A DNA stretch of 5,011 nt. It comes from Rhizobacter sp. (lineage in GTDB: Bacteria; Pseudomonadota; Gammaproteobacteria; Burkholderiales; Burkholderiaceae_C). The stretch spans positions 1 to 5,011 of the forward strand of contig JANYBE010000313.1 of the NCBI GenBank assembly GCA_025360945.1, read 5' to 3'. Positions 1 to 4,480 of this stretch are shown here, piece by piece. The position numbers and the translations under genes are program-made. Each line of letters opens with the position of its first letter. The first letter of the stretch is position 1. Under the pieces are notes generated by a model. That model was not told where the DNA came from and searched no databases. It was given only the letters and a program-made list of their open reading frames with translations.

Positions 1-149
1 CCCCAGGTCACGCGGTTCAGTAGCGCGAGGTCGGCGCCGACCAGCTCCGAGCGTTTGCCGGCCGGCAGCGAAGATGCGCAGCCCGACAATAGCGAGGGCC
101 CGATCAGGCACAGCCCTGCTCCGGCCAATGCGCTGCGGCGCTGCATCAT
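1..149 (-). CDS. Putative lipoprotein, DUF1800-like, N-terminal fragment (cut by window edge)
   Basis: Only the first 49 codons lie in the window; the gene continues past the left edge. Translation from the ATG at 149 begins MMQRRSALAG and has a hydrophobic core ending in the lipobox LSGC (residues 21-24). Signal peptidase II would therefore cleave before Cys24 and leave a lipid-anchored envelope protein. The twin Arg at 4-5 gives a weak Tat-like look but lacks the full consensus. Residues 40-49 read DLALLNRVTW, followed by a partial Gly codon. This resembles the opening 'LLNR(L/V)xxG' of DUF1800 proteins (PF08811), a secreted family of unknown function often paired with DUF1501 proteins. Two adjacent ATGs (149 and 146) and an in-frame GTG at 155 are possible starts; no strong Shine-Dalgarno decides between them. 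The gene begins 17 bp after the stop of the upstream secreted-protein gene, so the two may be co-transcribed. An open reading frame and lipobox are seen directly; the family call is a memory-based match over few residues. Confidence 0.6.
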   Translation of the reverse strand, partial: MMQRRSALAGAGLCLIGPSLLSGCASSLPAGKRSELVGADLALLNRVTW

Positions 150-166
150 CAAGGGCACCGATCAGA

Positions 167-616
167 TCAGCGGTCGCGATCGTGGCCGTTGTCGTGACCA
201 CGGTCGTGACCACGGTCGTGGTCATCGTGGCGGTCCTCGCGGCGCTCGTCATGCTTGTCCCAGCCACGATGCTGGCCACGATCCCAGTCCGGATGGTGCT
301 CGGCGTAGCGCTCGCGCACCCAGCGGTCCTGCACGAAGTACACCGGCTGGCCGCAGGCGCTGTAGCGACCGCAATAGCGGCGCCAGTTCTGCTGGTGCAG
401 CGGTGGTACGTACAGATAGATCGGTTCGCGCTGCACGACCACGGCCGGCGGTGCGATCAGCACCGGCTGCGGCAACACGAGCAGCGGCGGCGGCAGCCCA
501 CCGATGTCGATGCGACCGTAGACCCCGGGTTGGTTGACGCTGATCGAGACGCTGGGCTGAGCCTGGGCCGCGCCGAGGGCGGCGGCGCCGAGCGCGAGAG
601 CGATGAGTCTTCTCAT
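167..616 (-). CDS. Small secreted protein with His/Asp/Arg-rich C-terminal tail, unknown function
   Basis: This is a 149-residue protein. Residues 1-19 form a classical Sec signal peptide (MRRLIALALG then AQA before Gln20), predicting a periplasmic or secreted product. Residues 30-75 are Pro/Val-rich (GGLPPP, LPQP, APPAVVV, YLYVPP). A conserved-looking core with two cysteines (C82 and C88, CGRYSACGQPVYFVQD) covers about 78-104, and the pair may form a disulfide. From 106 to the end the chain is highly charged, with about 9 His, 12 Asp and 9 Arg, ending in GHDR/GHDN tetrapeptides. The start at 616 is preferred over an in-frame ATG at 697 because it begins exactly at the signal peptide and has a weak GAGA Shine-Dalgarno at 623-626, six bases upstream. 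The core resembles small hypothetical proteins I recall from Burkholderiales, with no known function. The tail could bind divalent metal or polyanions, but that is inference. It is followed after 17 bp by the putative lipoprotein gene. Confidence 0.8.
   Translation of the reverse strand: MRRLIALALGAAALGAAQAQPSVSISVNQPGVYGRIDIGGLPPPLLVLPQPVLIAPPAVVVQREPIYLYVPPLHQQNWRRYCGRYSACGQPVYFVQDRWVRERYAEHHPDWDRGQHRGWDKHDERREDRHDDHDRGHDRGHDNGHDRDR
179..220 (-). repeat. Short 12-bp tandem repeat coding for GHD(R/N) tetrapeptides
   Basis: Two identical 12-bp units (plus-strand GTCGTGACCACG) sit at 191-202 and 203-214, flanked by a degenerate unit at 179-190 and a partial one at 215-220. The period is a multiple of three, so copy-number change would keep the frame and only lengthen or shorten the charged tail of the secreted protein. 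The units are seen directly; length variation between strains is inference. Confidence 0.75.
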
Positions 617-696
617 GGTTTTTCTCGTAATGGGTGGCTCCCCATAACGCGGCTCGCGTGTGCCGCGCAGACAGGGTTGCGCGCCAGCCTCCGCCA

Positions 697-711
697 TTTA
701 CCCGTATTTAC
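697..711 (-). promoter_or_regulatory. CpxR-box-like direct repeat, GTAAA-N5-GTAAA
   Basis: Read on the minus strand the sequence is GTAAATACGGGTAAA, an exact match to the enterobacterial CpxR consensus GTAAA-N(4-8)-GTAAA. Its near edge is 80 bp upstream of the secreted-protein start at 616, a plausible position for activating a promoter reading leftward. The downstream gene codes for a small exported protein, and known Cpx targets include the small periplasmic protein CpxP. No clear -35/-10 pair is visible between the box and the start, and whether this host has a CpxR orthologue is unknown. The motif is short, so a chance match is possible. Confidence 0.4.
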
Positions 712-712
712 A

Positions 713-726
713 TGCGTCGCGACGCA
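713..726. promoter_or_regulatory. Perfect 14-bp palindrome, possible operator
   Basis: TGCGTCGCGACGCA is its own reverse complement, and it lies one base beyond the CpxR-like box in the divergent intergenic region. A symmetric site of this size between divergent genes could bind a dimeric regulator. It has no loop and no T-tract, so it does not look like a terminator. The GC-rich background makes chance palindromes of this length possible. Confidence 0.3.
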
Positions 727-788
727 CCGTCTTGGGGCCAGTCGTGTAACGCGCAACACTACCCCCGGCAAACAGGACAACTCCTGCA

Positions 789-814
789 CGGACGTCCGGT
801 GTACGCCTACACGG
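789..814. promoter_or_regulatory. Overlapping palindromes upstream of the membrane-protein gene, possible operator
   Basis: A perfect 10-bp palindrome, CGGACGTCCG (789-798), runs into an inverted repeat, GTGTA-CGCC-TACAC (799-812). With a one-base bulge the second repeat extends to a seven-pair stem over 796-814. The cluster ends about 16 bp before the TTTAAT -10 candidate, so a bound protein would cover the -35 zone, where no good -35 hexamer is seen. This is compatible with regulator-dependent transcription but is not proof of it. Confidence 0.25.
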
Positions 815-830
815 CGCCTCGAATCCGCTG

Positions 831-836
831 TTTAAT
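831..836 (+). promoter_or_regulatory. Candidate -10 element (TTTAAT) for the membrane-protein gene
   Basis: TTTAAT matches TATAAT at five of six positions in an otherwise GC-rich spacer. Transcription would start near 843 and give a leader of about 45 nt. At 16-18 bp upstream the sequence (around 807-814) has no convincing TTGACA match, so the promoter would be weak or activator-dependent. A small inverted repeat, GGCAC (848-852) with GTGCC (863-867), would lie in the leader. Confidence 0.3.
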
Positions 837-887
837 CTCTTCACGAAGGCACTCACCACGAAGTGCCCCACGCGACGGGAGATGATC

Positions 888-1295
888 ATGTCAGTACTCG
901 ACGAAGTCTTGAACAGCTTGCGATCGATGAGCCAGTTGCAGTTGCTGTTGGCCTTCGGGGCCTGCACCGGTTACGCGCTGGTGCAGGGCAGCCTGGTCGG
1001 CACCAAGGGCCGGCGTATCGCTTTGGGCTCGACGCTGCTGTGCAGCCTCGGTTTTGCATTTGAAAGCGCCGAGTGGATGCACGCCGCGATGCTCGTAGTC
1101 TTTGCCATAGCAGGCTTGGGCCTGTTTGTTGCGGGCACCTGGCTGCTGAGCCGTGCGCTCGGCTTTGCGCAACCGCGCGCCGTGGCCGAGTTCGCCGAGG
1201 CCGTCGAAGCGGCCGAAGCCGGCATTCCGTCCGCGCCGGCGCCTCGCAGCCCGCTCGCACTGTCGCGGCACAACGGGCCCGCGCACTCGGTCTGA
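888..1295 (+). CDS. Small integral membrane protein of unknown function
   Basis: This is a 135-residue protein that I cannot assign to a named family. The ATG at 888 is chosen because GGGAG at 877-881 is six bases upstream of it; the in-frame ATG at 882 directly abuts that Shine-Dalgarno. Hydrophobic segments lie at about 17-37 (LQLLLAFGACTGYALVQG), 44-58 (weaker) and 66-91 (MLVVFAIAGLGLFVAGTWLL). They are joined by a short basic loop (TKGRR, 39-43) and a small polar stretch with two acidic residues, ESAEW (59-63). From about 95 the tail is hydrophilic, Ala/Glu-rich and then Pro-rich, ending HNGPAHSV; the acidic part AEFAEAVEAAEAG could be a short helix. By the positive-inside rule the TKGRR loop is likely cytoplasmic. 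It stands alone between a divergent neighbour and a 180-bp spacer before the transporter cluster, so context suggests no role. Codon use matches the neighbours, supporting a real gene. Confidence 0.75.
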   Translation: MSVLDEVLNSLRSMSQLQLLLAFGACTGYALVQGSLVGTKGRRIALGSTLLCSLGFAFESAEWMHAAMLVVFAIAGLGLFVAGTWLLSRALGFAQPRAVAEFAEAVEAAEAGIPSAPAPRSPLALSRHNGPAHSV

Positions 1296-1314
1296 GCCGC
1301 CCCGCAGCGAGCGC

Positions 1315-1364
1315 CTGCGCAAATGCGCAGTGCAGTTGCTTAGCTGCGGCCTGAGCCGCCCAGC
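1315..1364. other. Pair of short hairpins in the spacer, weak terminator candidate
   Basis: CTGCGC-AAAT-GCGCAG (1315-1330) is a perfect six-pair stem with a four-base loop, 19 bp after the membrane-protein stop. A second stem, GCGGC-CTGA-GCCGC (1346-1359), can be redrawn as CGGC/GCCG extended by GCTG (1343-1346) with CAGC (1361-1364) around a two-base bulge. Neither is followed by a T-run, so intrinsic termination is doubtful. The 11-mer CTGAGCCGCCC occurs at both 1292-1302 and 1351-1361. These hairpins could still mark the 3' end of the membrane-protein transcript. Confidence 0.3.
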
Positions 1365-1406
1365 ATCGCGGGTCAACCCTCGCCCTCGCGCGAGCGCACG
1401 GTCAGG

Positions 1407-1412
1407 TAAACT
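1407..1412 (+). promoter_or_regulatory. Candidate -10 element (TAAACT) for the liv cluster
   Basis: TAAACT lies 63 bp before the binding-protein start, in the sequence GGTAAACTCCCGGG. It matches TATAAT at four of six positions and is one of the few AT-richer stretches in this spacer. No good TTGACA-like hexamer is present 16-18 bp upstream, where the sequence is CCCTCGCGCG. An exact 10-bp palindrome, CTCGCGCGAG (1385-1394), occupies that -35 position and might be an operator. Confidence 0.25.
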
Positions 1413-1462
1413 CCCGGGCTGCCTTCGCCGCAGCCTGGCTGCCGGCTGACGCCCAAACACAC

Positions 1463-1467
1463 GGAGA
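1463..1467 (+). promoter_or_regulatory. Ribosome binding site of the binding-protein gene
   Basis: GGAGA with an eight-base spacer to the ATG at 1476. It fixes this start over the internal ATG at codon 23, which would remove most of the signal peptide. Confidence 0.6.
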
Positions 1468-1475
1468 CACCCGGC

Positions 1476-2642
1476 ATGACCTCTGCTGCCTTCTCTGGCG
1501 CCAAATTCGGCCCTTCGACGCTCGTCGTCGCGGTCGGCCTGATGGCCTCGGCCCACGCCGCCGACATCAAGCTCGGCGCGGCCGAGGCGCTTTCGGGCCC
1601 GGCCGGTCAGTATGGTCAGTCGATCAGGAACGGTTTCGAGCTCGCGGTCGAGGAAATCAACGCCAGTGGTGGCGTGAAGGGCAACAAGATCGCGATGCAG
1701 ATCGAGGACGAGGCCGGCAAGAAAGAGCAGGCCATAGACGTCTTCAAGAAGCTGATCTTTCAGGACAAGGTGCTGATGGTATTCGGCCCGACACTGTCGA
1801 ACTCTGCCCTAGCTGCCGATCCGATCGCGCAAGCCGCGAAGATCGTCGCGTTCGGCACGTCGAACACCGCCGAAGGCATCACCGCGATCGGCGACTACGT
1901 GTTCCGCAACTCTGTGACCGAAGCCGACGTGCTCCCCGAAACGCTGCGCGTGTCGGCCAAGGGCGCCAGTATCAAGAAGGTCGCGGTGCTCTATGGCAAC
2001 GACGACGTATTTACGAAGAGCGGCTATGACGCCTTCAAGAAGGCGCTCGAGACCCTGAAGATCCCGGTCACCACGACCGAGACTTTCGCCAAGGGCGATG
2101 TCGACTTCAAGGCCCAGCTGACCAAGATCAAGTCGAGCAACCCGGACGCGATTGTGCTGTCGGCGCTGATCGCCGAAGGTGCGCCGATCATGGTGCAGGC
2201 GCGCCAGCTCGGCATTAACCTGCCGTTCATCGGCGGCAACGGCATGAACTCGGTGAAGATCTTCGATCTGGCCAAGGACAAGTCCGACAACCTCTGGGTC
2301 GGCAGCCCGTGGGCGCTGGGCAGCCAGGCCAAGGAGAACCAGCACTTCGTGGTCGCCTACACGCAGAAGTACAAGGCCGCGCCCGATCAGTTCAGCGCAC
2401 AAGCGTTCGACGCGATGTACATCGTCTCCAAGGCACTCGCAAAGATCAAGCTCAGCGGCAACCTGGAGATCGACCGCAAGGCGCTGCGCGACGCGCTGCC
2501 AACCGTGACGCATGTAGGCGCCACCGGCGCGTTTCAGTTCCGCGAGACCGCCACGAAGGATGGCAAGCCAGGCGGTTACGACGCCAAGCAGGCCGCGATC
2601 GTCAGCGTCACCAAGGGCGGCAAGTACTCGATCGAGAAGTAA
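1476..2642 (+). CDS. livJ: Branched-chain amino acid type ABC transporter, periplasmic substrate-binding protein
   Basis: This 388-residue protein has the usual length for a LIV/HAAT-family binding protein (Peripla_BP_6 type). It would capture ligand in the periplasm and deliver it to the permeases encoded downstream. A signal peptide spans 1-28, with hydrophobic core LVVAVGLMASAHA and likely cleavage before ADIK; its n-region is unusually long, with a single Lys10. The mature N-terminus follows the family pattern: IKLGAAEALSGPAGQYG (31-47), NGFELAVEEINASGGVKG (52-69) and the polar IEDEAGKKEQA segment. The first-lobe ligand loops are probably GPTLSNSA (104-111) and FGTSNTAEG (126-134), at the places where LivJ uses Ser/Thr side chains. 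VAVLYGNDD and IVLSALIAEGAPIMVQARQL form the second lobe, and the Glu in IAEGAP sits near the LivJ ligand-contact Glu. The permease gene follows after 12 bp. The ligand may be Leu/Ile/Val, another amino acid, an amide or an aromatic acid, since the family is diverse and these residues do not settle it. Confidence 0.9.
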   Translation: MTSAAFSGAKFGPSTLVVAVGLMASAHAADIKLGAAEALSGPAGQYGQSIRNGFELAVEEINASGGVKGNKIAMQIEDEAGKKEQAIDVFKKLIFQDKVLMVFGPTLSNSALAADPIAQAAKIVAFGTSNTAEGITAIGDYVFRNSVTEADVLPETLRVSAKGASIKKVAVLYGNDDVFTKSGYDAFKKALETLKIPVTTTETFAKGDVDFKAQLTKIKSSNPDAIVLSALIAEGAPIMVQARQLGINLPFIGGNGMNSVKIFDLAKDKSDNLWVGSPWALGSQAKENQHFVVAYTQKYKAAPDQFSAQAFDAMYIVSKALAKIKLSGNLEIDRKALRDALPTVTHVGATGAFQFRETATKDGKPGGYDAKQAAIVSVTKGGKYSIEK

Positions 2643-2654
2643 GCGCAGCGCGCG

Positions 2655-3536
2655 ATGCTTGAACAGCAGCTCGTCAACGCGCTGTCGCTGGGCTGCGTCT
2701 ACGCGCTCTTTGCACTCGGCTTCACGCTGATCTTCGGCGTGTTGGGCGTGATCAACCTGTCGCACGGCGCGGTGTTCATGGTCGGCGCGTATGCGGCGCT
2801 GCAAGTCGTCACCAAACTCGCATGGCCGTTGTGGGCGTCGCTGATCGCGGCATTTGCGGTGAGCGCGGCGCTGGGCCTGGCCATCGACTACCTTGTGCTG
2901 CGGCCCCTGCGCCAGCGCAACGCGCCGCACTTGATCCCGATGATCGCCACGATCGGCATCGCGATCTTCTTCAACAACGCGGCGCAAGGCGTGTTCGGCG
3001 CCGAGAACCTGCGCTTCCCGAGCGAACTCGTGCCCGATGAGCAGCTGCACTTCCTCGGCGTGCAGATCAGCGTGCTCGAGGTCGCGATCATCGTCCTGTC
3101 GTTCGCGCTGATGGCGGCGCTGCTGATCGTGATGCGCAAGACCCAGCTCGGGCGCGCGCTGCGCGCGATCGCCGAGTCACCGAAGTCCGCGGCGCTGCTC
3201 GGCATCAACGTCGAAGGCCTGTTCTACCTGACCTCGGCCACCGCCGCGGCGCTCGGCGGCGTCAGCGGCGTGCTGATCGCGCTGTACTCGAATGCGGTGT
3301 TTCCGCTGATGGGCCAGCCGATGCTGCACAAGGGCATCGCGGTCATCATTCTCGGCGGCATGGGCGACATCCGCGGCGCCCTGATCGGCGGGCTGTTCCT
3401 TGGCTTCGCCGAAGTGATGTCGGTCGCCTACATCGGCTCGACGATGCGAGATGCGGTCGCGTTCGGACTGCTGTTTATCGTGCTGCTGCTGCGTCCGCAA
3501 GGAATGTTCGGCAAGGTCCTGGAACGAAAAGCCTGA
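2655..3536 (+). CDS. livH: Branched-chain amino acid type ABC transporter permease, LivH family
   Basis: This 293-residue inner-membrane protein is one of the two channel subunits of the importer. It starts QQLVNALSLGCVYALFALGF, typical of LivH, followed by LIFGVLGVINLSHGAVFMVG (25-44). About eight hydrophobic segments are visible, roughly 9-31, 36-52, 58-83, 92-112, 137-160, 190-212, 225-260 and 265-281. The cytoplasmic coupling loop that contacts the ATPases is GRALRAIAESPKSAALLGIN (166-185). The late motifs ILGGMGDIRGALIGGLFLG (232-250) and RPQGMFG (280-286) are also family hallmarks. The start is 12 bp after the binding-protein stop with no clear Shine-Dalgarno, so translation may depend on coupling to the upstream gene. 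Length and motifs are complete, with no sign of damage. It is expected to pair with the LivM-like product. Confidence 0.93.
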   Translation: MLEQQLVNALSLGCVYALFALGFTLIFGVLGVINLSHGAVFMVGAYAALQVVTKLAWPLWASLIAAFAVSAALGLAIDYLVLRPLRQRNAPHLIPMIATIGIAIFFNNAAQGVFGAENLRFPSELVPDEQLHFLGVQISVLEVAIIVLSFALMAALLIVMRKTQLGRALRAIAESPKSAALLGINVEGLFYLTSATAAALGGVSGVLIALYSNAVFPLMGQPMLHKGIAVIILGGMGDIRGALIGGLFLGFAEVMSVAYIGSTMRDAVAFGLLFIVLLLRPQGMFGKVLERKA

Positions 3537-3550
3537 AGAAATGACAACAC

Positions 3551-3617
3551 CGACGTCGCTTCGCTCCTGCCCCCGGAGGGGGCGCAGGCCTTCCCTTGGG
3601 GCGGCCCGGCGGGAGTC
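3551..3617. repeat. GC-rich palindromic spacer element between livH and livM, probable dispersed repeat
   Basis: The 86-bp gap between the two permease genes contains a strong imperfect hairpin. CCTG-CCCCC (3566-3574) pairs with GGGGG-CG-CAGG (3578-3588) over a three-base loop, with a two-base bulge. After it come CCCTTGGGG and GCGGCCCGGCGGGAG. The string GTCGCTTCGCTCCTGCCCCC, then GGAGGGGGCGC, then TTGGGGCGGCCCGGCGGG is, from memory, very like intergenic palindromic repeats scattered through Comamonadaceae and related Burkholderiales genomes. With no T-run after the stem it is not a standard terminator, though it might attenuate read-through or stabilise the upstream mRNA. The hairpin is seen directly; the repeat identity needs a genome-wide count. 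Confidence 0.55.
3611..3615 (+). promoter_or_regulatory. Ribosome binding site of livM
   Basis: GGGAG with a seven-base spacer to the ATG at 3623. It decides this start against an in-frame TTG at 3596, which would put nine non-membrane residues in front and lies inside the palindromic element. The site itself sits at the right end of that element. Confidence 0.55.
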
Positions 3618-3622
3618 CTGAC

Positions 3623-4480
3623 ATGGAGTGGTTCGACAACTTCTGGCAGGTCTACAACAACCTGATCCTGACGATCGGCGTCAACGCGTTGCTCGCGCTG
3701 TCGATCTGGCTCACGCTGTCGTGCGGTCTGCTCGCGATGGCGAACGCGGCGTTCATGGGCATCGGCGCGTACACCGCGTCCATTCTGACGATGAACTACG
3801 GCGCGCCGTTCCCGCTCGCGCTCGCCGGCGGCATCGCCGCGCCGGCGTTGGTCGCGCTGCTGATCGGCGGACCGACGCTGCGTCTGTCGGGCGTCTACCT
3901 CGCGATGGCCACACTCGGTTTCGGCGAGGTCGTGCGCGTGCTGATCCTGAACGCCGAATCGCTGACGGGCGGCGCGCTCGGCCTAAACGGCATTCCGCAA
4001 TCGACACAGTGGTGGCATGTGCTGCTCGCGCTCGTTGCGGTGCTGCTGATCCTGTGGCGGCTGGGGCGCTCGCGCATCGGGCGCGCATTCGAGGCGATCA
4101 ACGAGGACGCCGTGGCTGCGTCGCTGATGGGCATTGCGGTGAACGCGCACAAGATGCTCGCGTTCGCGCTCGGCGCGGCGATTGCCGGACTCGCCGGTGC
4201 ATTGAACGCGCACCTGACCTTCTTCATCGGTCCGAGTGAGTTCGGCTTCGACCGCGGCGTCGACATTCTGACGATGGCCATCCTCGGTGGCACCGGCGGC
4301 CTGAGCGGCCCGGTGCTGGGCGCGCTGATCGTAACGCTGCTTCCCGAGCTGCTGCGCAGCTTCAGGGATTTCCGCACGATGATGAACGGCGCGATCTTGG
4401 TGCTCATCGTTCTGTTCCTGCCCAAGGGCTTATGGGATCCGAAGCGCATCCGGCAGTGGTTCGGAAGCAAGGCTGCATGA
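3623..4480 (+). CDS. livM: Branched-chain amino acid type ABC transporter permease, LivM family
   Basis: This 285-residue inner-membrane permease is the second channel subunit. About eight hydrophobic segments run from residue 12 to 268. LivM-type motifs appear in order: LSCGLLAMANAAFMGIGAYT (32-51), LRLSGVYLAMATLGFGEVVR (86-105), SLTGGALGLNGIP (113-125), the coupling loop GRAFEAINEDAVAASLMGI (153-171), LGGTGGLSGPVLGA (221-234) and the end motif LPKGLWDP (266-273). Bacterial LivM proteins range from about 280 to over 400 residues; this is a short form without the extra N-terminal helices of E. coli LivM. The start at 3623 has a good Shine-Dalgarno. The stop TGA at 4478-4480 overlaps the ATG of the next gene (ATGA), so the two are probably translationally coupled. 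Upstream it is separated from livH by a palindromic spacer, unusual for this cluster. Function is family-based; substrate is unknown. Confidence 0.92.
   Translation: MEWFDNFWQVYNNLILTIGVNALLALSIWLTLSCGLLAMANAAFMGIGAYTASILTMNYGAPFPLALAGGIAAPALVALLIGGPTLRLSGVYLAMATLGFGEVVRVLILNAESLTGGALGLNGIPQSTQWWHVLLALVAVLLILWRLGRSRIGRAFEAINEDAVAASLMGIAVNAHKMLAFALGAAIAGLAGALNAHLTFFIGPSEFGFDRGVDILTMAILGGTGGLSGPVLGALIVTLLPELLRSFRDFRTMMNGAILVLIVLFLPKGLWDPKRIRQWFGSKAA

Noticed and set aside
29..42. Perfect 14-bp palindrome GGTCGGCGCCGACC
   Set aside because: It lies inside the lipoprotein reading frame, encoding VGAD, and is readily explained by GC-rich codons, so I do not treat it as a control site.
74..835. 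253-codon plus-strand open frame over the left genes and the intergenic region
   Set aside because: It runs opposite the secreted-protein gene, which has a proper signal peptide, and it covers the divergent promoter region. The Val-rich start simply mirrors the GHD repeat.
1315..1330. CTGCGC-AAAT-GCGCAG hairpin considered as an intrinsic terminator
   Set aside because: The stem is only six pairs and is followed by TGCAGTTGC instead of a T-tract, so I list it only as a weak hairpin.
891..1556. 221-codon minus-strand open frame opposite the small membrane protein
   Set aside because: Its product is Arg/Gly/Ala-rich with no motif, while the plus-strand frame has a Shine-Dalgarno and clear membrane segments.
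1809..3050. 413-codon open frame on the minus strand across the binding-protein and livH genes
   Set aside because: It is antisense to two well-supported genes, its translation is Arg/Asp/His-rich low-complexity sequence with no recognisable motif, and such frames are expected opposite high-GC coding DNA.
3566..3588. Strong hairpin considered as a rho-independent terminator after livH
   Set aside because: No T-run follows the stem, and livM and livG continue downstream on the same strand as parts of the same transporter.
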